Positions 38,145-50,984 of a DNA stretch of 64,000 bases are shown one piece after another. The notes beneath the pieces were generated by a model that had not been told where the DNA came from, searched no databases, and worked only from the letters and a program-made list of their open reading frames with translations. The position numbers and the translations under genes are program-made. This DNA is from Trachythela sp. YZ-2020 (lineage: Eukaryota; Cnidaria; Anthozoa; Malacalcyonacea; Clavulariidae). The number at the start of each line of letters is the position of its first letter. The stretch's first letter is position 1. The stretch lies in assembly GCA_016169945.1 (NCBI GenBank), contig JADLSH010000020.1, positions 248,001-312,000 on the forward strand, given 5' to 3'.

Positions 38145-39495
38145 TTGTTTACTTCATACTGTCCGGTACGGCGGTAGTGAAATTTGAAATTTAAGAAATG
38201 CCATAATCCCTATTAACACACAACTAAAACCTAACCACAAAACATCAGTCCCTCATCACAGAGACATCGAAAAAAACTTAGATTGCTGAAACCTGAAAGT
38301 ATTGGGAATTGAAATCGGGTGTTTTATTTGCATGTCAATGGCTTTACCGTTAGACTCCGAGTGACGGCTTGAAAACAAATCGCAAAAAATGCCGTTTTAT
38401 ATTGCATGTTATATCGATGTGAATTTGGTATCTAAATATTTAAGCAAGAAGATGTTCTTTAAAAACGCAGCCTTGGGCTTGGGTATATTCTTAATATACT
38501 CCTAAAATCTTGCTATAATTTCATTCTCAATATTCCTATACACGAAATCCTTACAAAAAAGTGTTTGCAAAATCATTGGGTGCTAGTGGCTTTAGTTCGT
38601 ATTTGAAATTAAACGTAACGACAGACTAACGTTTCCAATCGTATAATCATGGTAATTTCCCATCGTTTGTTTAAGTGGACACGTCTGTTTGAGGTTGGCT
38701 TAATAAATAATGCATGCATAGCAACTGAAATGTACACATACAATAACAAAGCCTGAACATATTAATTTATTAATAACCTGAGATCATATAATATATATCA
38801 TTTTCACCTGTTTTCCGTAACGCGAAGCGATAACGCTCAATCTAGCTTTCGACGCCATATATTAAATTTAATGTGAGAAGCTTATAGCAAATATAGGCGA
38901 AAATCGGGATTCGGGTAAAGTTATCATTTTATCGTGCTACGTTTTTATGGTATTGTAAATATTGAATCACTTCAATCAGTTTCGAAAAGCCATGTTCAGA
39001 CTCATTTGACGAACATGTCAACATTTTCCAAAAGCGAATAGTCTCGCCGGGTTTAGCTTTTGTCGTGTGTCGTGGGTAAAAAATTCGTGGGTACCCGCGT
39101 TTGGACCACAGGCCATCAAACACGGAAACCATAAAGTAATTGTTTTATAAAAAAACACAACACGATAGTTGTCCACACGGGAATTCGTACGGTTAGCTGT
39201 GCTTGAATTCATCCCGTATCAATTCGAACGCGAAATGGTATAAATTTGAGTATGGTTCCAAATTCATTCGACCCCGTGTCGACAAAGCTAAAGTATGAAA
39301 TGCATCGATCCGATTTGTAGGATCCGATTCTCCGTACGCGATTTCCAGCAACAACTACACTTTTTGCCAGGCATGAGCTAGCCTTCGTAGCAGGCGTTTA
39401 GTGTGAGCTCATAGCCTTAACTCTTGTCAGCAAATCTAGTAAATCACGTGCGTCAAGAGGAGAATTGGATGAATGACGAGTGATGTTGCTATCAT
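38145..39495. other. Intergenic DNA between two hAT-like elements
   Basis: No gene seen. The left member (39060-39220) of an imperfect inverted repeat is here: GTGTGTCGTGGGTAAA and GGGAATTCGTACGGTTAGCT are inverted at 40425-40600. That suggests an older element into which the 39496-40206 element inserted. Confidence 0.5.
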
Positions 39496-40206
39496 CGAGG
39501 GGCAACTGAAAGTCTTCGTACACTTCGTCAAAAATTCTAAAAAATCTTTTAAAAAATCCCAAAATCTTACCAATTTTAATAAGAAACCTAAAATCCCAAA
39601 AAAATCTCTGAAAATTTCATAAAATACTCGGATAAACCAATAAAAACCTCAAAAAAATCGAGAAATCGCATCAAATTTTGAAAAATCTCTCACGGAATAT
39701 CCTATCAGTTTAATTAAAGCTTAAAAGGCCCTTATATCCATTCCTTACCCTTGAAATCTCCATGTTCAGTCCAATACTTCTTGTAAGCATTTTTTTATCA
39801 CAATGAGGTTCGGTGTTACACGTGTTTGGGTATTAAGTTTTGCATATTTATTCGCTTATTTTTACTCATGATTGTTTATATAAAGTTCTGTTTTTATGAA
39901 ACCGTTACCTAAAGATATTTAAAAACAACATGTATTTTGTTGTATGTAGTTTTCGTTGCTCATTTGCATATTTGTATAGAAATTTTAATATTCATATTGA
40001 CTATCCAGACTATTGTGACCTTATTCTCGACCTGAGCACAATAGTGCCTTGTTCTCGACCTGAGCACGTTGATTTACTTCGTTTAAAAAAAAATTCGATA
40101 GATTATATTTCGAACAAATCCCAAAATCCCTGAAAATTTGGCAAAAAAAATCCCAGAATCCCAAGAAAAATTGCAGGGAATAATTTTCAGAATAATTTGC
40201 CCCTCG
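39496..40206. mobile_element. Second hAT-like non-autonomous element, 711 bp
   Basis: Terminal inverted repeats CGAGGGGCAA and TTGCCCCTCG; 8-bp duplication GCTATCAT at 39488-39495 and 40207-40214. AAAATCCC repeats at both sub-ends resemble the TTGGGATTTT repeats of the neighbour at 37436. No coding capacity. Confidence 0.88.
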
Positions 40207-41010
40207 GCTATCATCCTAGGTGTTACAGGGCCGATCCTTTACGGGGTGAACGTGCATGTCACTCTAAAATTGTAATGAAATAGCCTCATGAATTTAACCA
40301 CTTTTGTGATAAAATTACCCGAAATTACTTGATGTTGCCCAGCATATTTGTCCTAGAATTGGTCCGGACTGTAAATTCATTTGTGGGCACCCTTCTGAAA
40401 TTATCTTGAAATCGAAACCGTGCTCAAGCTAACCGTACGAATTCCCTTGCGAACAAATGGAACCGGACGAATTTTGTTACGGTTCCGAATTCTGGAGCAA
40501 GTCGCGGCTCGTGGTCGCGGCTATAAATGCCTCAAAATTTGGACACATTACTTTTCCCCACGATACACGACTATTTACCCACGACACACGATACTCGACC
40601 AAAACTCCGCGCGGAGTCTAAAATAATAATCCAAGTGTTTTGTTTCTAATTGTAGAAAATGTGGCAACAATGGCGCGATTTTGACCGTTTTAAATCGCGT
40701 GAGTTGTAAATAGAGTGTCAAACCTTTCACGCCATGCAGCTTAAGAGTTAAGTTGAAAATTTGATCAAATTGAAATGTAGATCGATTCAACAGTTAATGC
40801 TCGTCATTAAAGGCTATCGCGTGAATAGATTTGTAGATCAAGTGATTCAAGAGCATATTAAAGTTTCGTGGCCACAAACCGCTTTTCTGCTGTCAAAAAG
40901 GATAAAATACATCGATTTGAAGGTTTTTGGACACAGATATATTTGACCTAAGAGGATATTTTAAGGATAAAACGTTTTAACTTGGATTTGGTTATTAATT
41001 TTGTGGCTTT
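40207..41010. other. 5' flank of the PKG gene
   Basis: Contains the right member (40425-40600) of the imperfect inverted repeat and then about 400 bp of unremarkable DNA in which the PKG promoter or 5' UTR may lie. No TATA box could be assigned. Confidence 0.4.
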
Positions 41011-41447
41011 ATGCCGTTTCGGCTAAGAATGGGCAGTAGAGTTAGCACAAATAACAATTCAAATGGCGAACTGAAACCGCCAAGAGCGACAAAAACCCGC
41101 GGGAAAGGTGCTATAGTCGAGCTTCAACGCGAACTACTGGAAAGGGACGAATTATTAACGAAAAAAGACACCGAACTTAACAAATTACGCGACGAATTGA
41201 CAAAACGTGACGAAGAAATTATTAAACTTCAAAAACGTATACACGAATTAGATTGTGTCGTACAGCAAACGTCAAGTTCAAATGAGACAAAATTGGGCGA
41301 TTTGCCAAAAATTTTGGAGGAAAAGCCTGCCCTGGTTAGGACTAACTCTACGAAATGGAAAAGACAGGCGGTTAGCGGTGAAAGCAGTTCGAATATAAGG
41401 AGACAAGAGTCAAATCGGGAGTTATTAAAGTTTTCTAAGGATTCGAG
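41011..41447 (+). CDS. PRKG1: PKG exon 1: leucine zipper and autoinhibitory region
   Basis: Heptad-like [20 protein letters not shown] through [20 protein letters not shown] forms the coiled coil. [12 protein letters not shown] follows about 45 residues later. Ends in phase 2 at GTAAGC. Initiation may be at 41011 or, more probably, 41029. Confidence 0.9.
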
Positions 41448-44400
41448 GTAAGCAAACAATGTAACTGCATGTTATTATTCATGAATATGTATACATCAGG
41501 TTGATTTTCACTATATGAAAGTTTCTGTGATCAGAGTAGCTTCATATAAACGTTTGGTGCATGCATGGAGAAAACGAAATTGAAATTATATCTGTTAACA
41601 GGTTTACACTGTCATAACCTTTGATCAAAGCATATTTGCATGTAATCTATAGCCTTTGTAGACTATGTAGTTAAAACTTTTTTGTGATCATAGAGGCATT
41701 ACCAATTTAATTTTGACCAGAACACTTTTGAATTACAATTGTGTCCTTCAAAGATGTTAGCCTGTGACATACTTTTTGATCTAAGTGACTAAGTATACTG
41801 TGATCAAAAAAAAATTCGATTGCGTAACCATCCCCATAATGCCATATCTTTGAAAGGGGTTTACACTGTCACACACTTGGATCAATTGAAAGCATATACT
41901 TTAATAAAAGAAAATTCGCTAGTGTAAACCAGCCTTCGACCTGGTATTAGAAAAATTTCTGAAATGAAAAAAGGAAATGTTCATAGTAGGTAGAAGTATA
42001 TAGTTTGAATATATAGAAAGACATGTAGGAGTCATTTAGAAAATCATTTATACTTAGTTAAAGGAAAATTGCAATAAAGTTTAGGTTTAACTCAAGACCT
42101 TATTGCGAAGTCTCAAGTCTGCCAGTCACAGCCACAGGATAATCTTTGATTTAGAATGTAAAGGAATTTGTAAAAGCATTTATACAACTATTCTGAAACT
42201 TCTTGCCAATTGGACAAACAATATTTATGTTGCCTGATTTTCTCTAATTGACTGACACCTTTTCATTACATTGAAACGGGTAATTATAATCAAAGGATGT
42301 ATAAAATTTCATATACAACTAGTAGGCCCACCAAATTGGCCGTCAGCATGACGAATTTGAGTCCGCAATGCATGAAATTGACACTAATCATTCAATCAAT
42401 CTGGGTTTACCTAAACACAAATCGGCATTTGATTCACATCAATCTTGTGGAATAATAAATTATGAATGAAACGACACGAATTTTAAACCACAGCCACAGG
42501 ACATTAAACGGTCTGTTCGAACTACGTATACAAATGTGAAATATTTATAATTTATTAATATTGCGATTGCCGAAAATGTCAAAATTGATCGATCGATTAT
42601 GTGATATGTTTTTAATTAAATTATTGTCATTCTCTTACTCGGCTATTAATAGTATTGTAAAGCAATCAGTTTCAAAATGTAAATCAGATTTAAAAGCAAA
42701 TAACCATTAAATAATAAAAAGCATTCGTAGATTCACAAGTAGATTTGTAAGCTTATATATTCGTAAATTTAAGCTGTGCCTGTGGGTCTTTAGGACCTGG
42801 AAACAAGAACTTCGACGTTTCGAACGAAGGCCTGGAAGTTCTTGTTGAAACTGGCACCACGCGTTCACGATATTCATAAATTTATATTTGTAATTTTAAA
42901 GTTGTAACCTTGGAGTTTAAAACAGTGATTGATATGCGACTTTTTTCCAATAGATTGTTTAAAAAGGCGGAAATGACTAAAATTGGGAAATTTATATAGT
43001 GGTTGTTGTTAAACTATACATAACAGAAAGATCTGGAGACGGTAGAAAATTTGATGCGGCCTTGCTGGAGGTCGTACTAAGACTTTTTAAGTTGAAAGAC
43101 AGATTGATAAGTTTCTGATTTATAGCGAGATAACTTGCAATTCTTTCGAAAAATACCAAGGCAAAAAAAAATGTTTGTCGTGACTCGCGCCAATTATAGA
43201 TTATCTCATAGGACATAGACATGACAATCTGTTATCTCGTGTATATTAAAATCAGAGTTATTTTTGTGATGACAAATCATAATATATAGATTGCCTATAG
43301 AGTATATAGACGTTCTACATACGGCTGGTTTCTTTTTAAATATAGAATGGACAATTGAACGAAATGGATTATCAGTTTGTGTTATATATATATATATATA
43401 TTTTAACGCAATTTGGAGCAATAATTCCATACCTTATAGTTCTCTTTGTTCCATTCCATCTTTCCTAAACTGGAACAACCGTGCATGACTATAGCATACA
43501 TAGGTATGTGTGCTACTGCATGTAATAGCAATAGTATATAATTACACTCAGACGATTCTAATGGTTGGCTATGCTTCCGTTAACTGGAACAATAGTTACT
43601 AGGTAGGCGTACAGGGTGTCCCAAAAAGTGCCTCCCACTATAGATCGTAGTATTGCTACGTAGCTTAAATAGAAGTTTCAAATTTTTATACCAGATTGAA
43701 TAACTAAAATATCATGTCAATCCATTGATATTTGACCATCTAGAATTCCCAAATTTGCCTTCGAGAATCACTTAATGCATGTGGCAACACCAATATTTCA
43801 ACTTGTCCAAATTATGGAAATAAGGTTAAAATATTGCATGCAATTCAGTTAAAAGAGATTATTAAAAGTGAATGCCGACCTATAATTTGTGGTCCCTATC
43901 ATCGAAATTTCGCTAAATGTAAAATTGGAAAAATGAGCTAGAAAACCTGTCAGAAGGGGAAATACCCATTCAGGGCATTTTCTGTTCCCTGTCCCGGCGT
44001 CTGCGTCATTTGCATGAAAACATTTTTTCTTATTAAGTCATCCAGGGAGGCTTATACGTATTTCAGGCAAGTTTCAGGGGCAGTTTATTCAAGAGTGAGC
44101 TTATCGATCTAGCCGAAACACATGCAAGTAAGAAACATAGTACACTAACGCCAACTTCCAGGCCAATAAACAAATCCTATCAGTATTTAATATTGGTTGT
44201 GAAGGAGATAATGGGCTAATAGAGAAGGGTGATTACTAAGTTTCTTCCTCCGAGATGGGCGCGGGGTTGCTTTTTGGAGAGGAGGTTTAATTAGAGACGG
44301 GGCTTATTTGGGAGAGGGAAGAGGGGCTAAATACAGGATTTACAGTACACATTTACTCCTTTTCAGTTCCAGACATTTGATCCGTGATGCTATCTGTGCG

Positions 44401-47400
44401 AATGATTTTCTTAAGAATCTTGAGAAGTTTCAAGTACGTGAGATCGTCAGCTGTATGTACCCGAAGGAATACGATAAAGATAACTATATCATTAAAGAAG
44501 GAGAGATTGGGCATGCTTTGTTTGTTATATCAGGTAGTTTGCATTACCTTTTTACCAATTCCAATAATTTAAGAAAAAATAGCAATTCGGAAAAAGCACC
44601 ACAGACGCGAAGGTTGTGAATAACTTTTGGCATCACACCACTATAGTGTTTGTGACTAATTAGCATTTTTGTTCAGCTTTATAGAGTTTACAAGAGTAAC
44701 AGGGACCGCAGAGTATTTTTTGCATTGGGGGAGGGGAGCTAAAAATCTCAGAGGGTACAGTAGCACTAGAATTGGATGCTGAAGGCGTGATCGTAGATAA
44801 ACTGTAGATACGCAACGAATCATGAAATGATCATGAAATGGTTTCTTCTTTGAAACCCCTCCATCATCCTATCTAGATTACGTTCGGAAAATATGCATCC
44901 GCGGTTCGTAATTTATCTAGCCTTCTAATCCAGATATCGAACAAATAACATCTGATCGTTAACAAAACTAAAAGCAGTATATATAATAATGTTTTCTTTA
45001 GTTTAACTTCTTTATAGTTGTGTGAAAAATTATGGTATATTTAACTTATGTGTATTCTACTAGAAATCACAATATGTATGACAAAGCTCCCCATCCCCCC
45101 CTGATGCGCGGTCCCTGGGTAAACATGCAACGTTATCTAAGTAGATTTTACACAGCTAGTTGTAGAGAGCTATGTTTTCACTCGGGTTCAAACAAACATT
45201 TCAAACATTCTAATTCGAAAATTTGTGGAGCTTAGGCTGCATTCATTATGTATACCACAGGGGGTATTGGATTGGCTTATGTAGCATCCCCCCTTCCACT
45301 TCGGCAAATATTTCACCCCCTCCCTCCATACACACTTGCACAGAAACATGATAAAAACAGAAAATAAACAAATCAAATATTTTATCAAAATTATTAAAGT
45401 ACGTTATTTTACAAATTTGAATGTTAAATTCAACTGGCATTTCATGTCATTTAATATAAACTTATCTGTCAAACTTATCGTGACATTTGTAGAATCGCAA
45501 CACTCCTCTTCATGATCACTCCCTACAAATGCTACTACCTCATCCTCTTCGGTATCATAGTCAATGTTATCCTCTTCCTCACTGTCAGTGATACCTGATT
45601 CATCAGTATCTGCATTGTTTTCCTCTGCCATATGAACGTGAGCCATAATCCGCGTTACTTTATCTTTCTTCAGTCCAAGAAGGGGCAATTGATGTTTCTT
45701 GAGGTATTTTTCCAGTTCATTCACTTTAAGTTTGTTCAGCATTTCCTTCGATGATGCTAGTTCTTTCCAGTTGTAATGATCATAACTTTTCTCTTGCTGC
45801 GCTTTTTTATCCTTGCTACGTTGTGTTTTGCGAATTTCGTCAACTCGTGACAAACACAGAATGTGGTCGAGATATTCCTTGACATACTCCTCTTCAACAA
45901 CAAACTTCCTACTAATTGCCTATATACTTTCTGGGTCATCAACGCGAAGGATTCCAGACGCAAATTGTTTCTTTATCTGAGCTCGTGGGAGGTAGTCATC
46001 AATGTCACGAGGCTTGCCATCTGCCTGAAGTCGCCTTGTGTCAAACACATCTTTATAGTGAAATTTGGGGAGTATATCTTTGTCTGGAATAGGAGCAGGG
46101 ATACCGGCAAAAGTTGGGCTCTTCCAGGGAAATTTTCTGCAAAGATCCAGTTGTATTTTTGCACCTGTCTTTCACGTATTCGATAAATAATTCCCCTCTG
46201 ATGTAATGTTCAGCAAAAAATGCAGATATATTTTTAAAATATGCGGTTCCAGGTGTACTGCCACTCAAGAAGGGCATCGCCAATTGCTGAATTGGTTCGC
46301 TCAGCCTCATTCATGTGGCTGTAATTTCTTGATCTGTGCACTCTAATACGATAGTCAGAGTTCCAAATTCTTGCCATTTCAGCGTCCCTAAATCTGACCT
46401 CAAAATTGGATACCCCCACTCCTGGACCTGCGTCTGTTAGGTCAGCCCACATTGGCTTTACATCATATGGAAGGCCAAACACGCGAAGTCTCTGTAAAAT
46501 ATTCATGCATGAAGAAGTGCAATCCTGATACTTATGCCAAAGTTGGTCCAAGTTTCTATTTGCTAACAACGTTTGTAAGTCAGCAAGTTTGACCATAAGA
46601 GAGTTGAGATCTAAACTCCTCAATGAGTTTCTTTCAAGTATTGTTGCAGTTTCTTCTGTTTCCCAAGTGTCACAGATTTCAGTTAAAGCATTGTGAAGCT
46701 TCAAGAGTCTATGTTGCTCATATGCAAGATGCGGACATTGAATGGTACGAGATACCTTTAAAACATCATCTCTCTCAGTCATATCCACAAATAGAAACAA
46801 ACTATCATGTATCTGTGATGCAGCCTTCGCATTGCTCTTGTATACATCTTCCTGCTTGTATGAACATCATTTAAAATGACTTCAAATTCGTCTGGTGACG
46901 CATTTTCATTGTCTCATTAGCCCAAGTGGTTCCAGACGAATCTATGTACGCTTTTGGACGGACGTAAACAATGTGACGGTCACCAATCGATTTTATCTTT
47001 TCTTCACCATCTATAATTACTGCCTCGCATTTAAGTATTCGACGAGTCGATGGTGTTTGATAAACCATTCTCATTGGCCAGTCATACTTGGGAAGCTTTC
47101 GAATTCTATTTTCAGCAGTAGGAGTAAGAATCCTTGTGTTTCGTACACTTGCGAATCCTTCAGATGTACCTGGCCTCAAATAAGCTTTATCGTCAATTGA
47201 TCTCATGAATGTGAAATGTCTACTATTTTTGTTTTTATTTGAAAAAAAGAAGCGCTTAACATTCAGAATGTGAGCTCGCTGGTGGTGTGTATTCTCATTA
47301 TGATTATCCTCACTCCTATATGGCTTTTTAGTGCAATACAACCCTTTCCCCGTGTGGCGCTTTGCCTGCATGCTACGCTTGTTTCTTGGTCTTGAGAGAT

Positions 47401-50400
47401 TGGAAACTGTTCCCGCTGAACGTACAAGAGGTTTGCCATGTTCTTCAAGTTTATAATTAGCAAGGTAAAGCAGATCTTTAACTTTCACTCTGCGCCCAGT
47501 ATATAGAAATGTGTCATGCCGTCTGCCATGACTAGCTGCTTTCTCTTCTATACATTGAGCAATAAAGCTTTCACTTTCATCATCTATAAGTCTTGGACGT
47601 CCGGTTGATGCTTTACGACGTTTAAGACGATTTTCTTCTGCAAGCTGCACTGTGAGCCTAACAACCATTTGATTGTATTTCTTTATTTCGGGCTCTTTTT
47701 CATGAGCAATGAGAGATTTTACTTCGTCAAGTCTCCTTGCCAAAGCGGATGCTTCTTTTTCAAGATCTTCCAGCTTTTCCACAGGCCAGACAGACTTCTT
47801 TAAGGAGCTGAGCTCCTCCGTTTTTTGCAACTCCGATTGGATTCTTTTTTCTTTTTCTTGCAATCGAATTTTTACCATGTCATCAGAAGCAGCCATCTTT
47901 GTATTTTCTAATTCATTAATAACTGTTCTTGTCTTTTCTGTTGTATGTGCAGTTAATCTGTGGTCAATACCAAGTACATACAGCCATTTCACTCCAGGAT
48001 CTAGACAATCCAAGTAATGCAGCAGCACATTTCCTGTACCATTCCGTATCCATAGCTTGAAGAACGCCTCTTACAAACTGAGAATCATACTCTTGTATTT
48101 TACTTGGTGCGTTTAAAGTCATTAAAAATGGCTCCAGATCAATGCTGTTGGGACGCAATATAATATCAGTGGAACTGCTAACAGGATTGCTAAAAATAGT
48201 TACTCTTAAGCCATAGTTAGGATGGAGGAGCGAGTCCCTAAAATGCTGTTTTTCTTGATGGGTAAAACCTGGGGTAATTAAATTACTTGAGCTATTTGAA
48301 AGTGTCGGACTTGATCAACACGTACATACTCCTACTCATTGTAGTGGCCACACTCTTGATCTTGTTGTTACCCGACAAACTGATCAAATCATTGCTTCTT
48401 CTCCTAGAGCGGACTGCTTGTTTTCTGATCATATGCCTGTATTCTGTCAATTACAACTAGATCGAGGGCCTCGAATCAACTTAAAAGTTTCGTATCGCAA
48501 TGTAGCGGCCATTAATTTGGATGCCTTGCGGAAGGCTCTATCTAACTCTATCCTCTGCGAAAACATGGAATCATTTGATCTAAATGAGCTGGTAAACCTT
48601 TATGATGGAACATTAAACTCAATTTTAGACCAGCATGCACCATTGAAAACAAAGACTGTTACAAAAAGACCTATCGTCCCTTGGTTTAATGAGCAAGTTA
48701 AGGCTGCTAAGCGGCAACGGAGGAGAGCAGAAAAGAAATGGAGACGGACAAATTTGATTAGCGACCTAAATGATTATAAAGCAAAGAAAAACCAGACAAC
48801 ATTTGTTATGAATCGTGCTCGGAAAGCGTTTTATACTGATTTTATATCTGAAAACAGTACTAATCAAAGGAAACTATTTCAAGCTGCTAAGATTCTCTTT
48901 ACACAAAGGTCTGATCTCACGTTTCCTGAATATGATGATTCTGATGCGCTGGCTAATGACATTGGAGAATTTTTTGTCCAGAAAATTGAGCGTATCCATG
49001 CTGAATTTGATTCTTCTACCCTACAAACAAGCCACTCGTTTGTTCCAGAATTCATCGAACTGACGTCTCGATTTGATTCCTTTAATATCTTAAATGAAGA
49101 AAATGTCAAAGATTTGATATCCAAATCAGGTAAAAAATCGTGCTCTTTAGACCCAATGCCCACTTCACTGGTCCTAAAATGTCAAGATATTCTCCTCCCT
49201 GTGATTACCAGAATGATTAATTTATCACTACAATCTGGTGTTTTTTGTGATGTCCAGCCACAACTGATTTTAGTCCAGCCACAACTTAAAAAATCAAAAA
49301 CAGAAGTGGTCTTTGAGAATCTTCGCCCTATCAGTAACCTTACATTTACGTCTAAATTAACAGAACGTGCTGCCTTTAATCAGACAAATGACTACTTAAA
49401 TTTATACCAACTCTACCCCAAGGCACAATCGGCATACCGCAAGTATCATAGTACGGAGACGGCCTTACTACGTGTTAAGCATGATATCCTAATGAACATG
49501 AACCATCAGCGTGTTACCTTACTTGTAATCTTGGATTTGAGTGCTGCATTTGACACTGTTGACCATCATATAATGCTCGACCGATTGAACTCCAGTTTTG
49601 GCATCAAAGACCAAGTACTAAAATGGTTCACCTCTTATCTTTCTAACCGTTCGCAATTCATTTCTGTAAATGGTGGTACATCTAAGCGTTTCGATCTTAA
49701 AAATGGCGTGCCCCAAGGATCTTGTCTTGGCCCACTTCTGTTTGTTCTATATGTGTCCAAATTGTTCCAGATTTTGGAAAGTCACTTACCTGAGGCCCAT
49801 GCTTTCGCGGATGATAATCAACTGTACGTTTCATTCCAACCAGATTCAATATCTGAACAACAATCTGCGGTTACTGCCATGGAAAATTGTATTGATGACA
49901 TTAAGACGTGGATGCTAAATGATAAACTCAAACTTAACGACGGTAAGACTGGTTTTTTTATCATTGGAACGCGACAACAGTTGGCAAAAGTTAATTTTGA
50001 TACCCTGCGTATTGGTGATTCTTATGTCACTGCGTCTAGTGAAGCTAAAGACCTAGGATTTTGGTTTGATTCCCAAATGAAATGTGATACCAACGTGAAC
50101 AAATGCTGCAGGGCGGCATTTTTCCATCTATTTAACATCAGGAGGATAAGAAAGTTTCTGACACATGAAACCGCTCAAATATTAATCAATTCATTTGTGA
50201 CAAGCCGTTTAGATTATTGTCTTTACTATGGTTTGCCTTCGACTCAGCTTAACAAGCTCCAACGTGTGCAAAATGCAGCAGCGAGATTAATATGTAATGT
50301 CTCTCGGTTCGATCATATAACTCCAACTCTGAAGGCTTCCAGTTAAGTTTCGAATAGACTTTAAAGTTCTACTAATTGTTTTTAAAGCACTTCATGGGCT

Positions 50401-50889
50401 GGCACCTAACTATATTTCTGAACTTATAAGTATCAAACCTCCATCATCTTACAGCATTAGATCGAATTCGAAACTTTTGCTCCAGAAGACTACCGTCAAA
50501 ACATTACCGACTCTTGGTGATCGCTCGTTTGGATGTGCAGCACCCAATTTGTGGAATGATTTACCTTCACACATCCAACAAGCCGATTCTGTTGGAAGTT
50601 TTAAAAAACTTTTAAAGACACACTTATTTAGGAAAGCTTATTATAATATTTATTGACATAATACTGTGATTTTATTAACAATATTTATATATATTTTTAT
50701 GAAACTAATAGTATATAATATTTATAGTCTATACTGATTATGGATAATTGGTTTAGATTATCTTACACGTAACTATTTTTATCTTTCATGTAAATATCTA
50801 GAATGTTATGCGCATGTGAGCATATATGAATGAAACTTGCGCACTATAAATTAAATTATTATTATTATTATTTGTCAGGAAAAAAAGAA

Positions 50890-50984
<95 letters not shown>

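Larger units (their letters stand above)
41448..44372 (+). other. PKG intron 1
   Basis: Mostly featureless AT-rich intron. A hairpin lies at 42802-42846 (AACAAGAACTTC / GAAGTTCTTGTT), an (AT)n run at 43383-43400, and a sequence like a transposon end at 43612. No coding signal. Confidence 0.5.
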
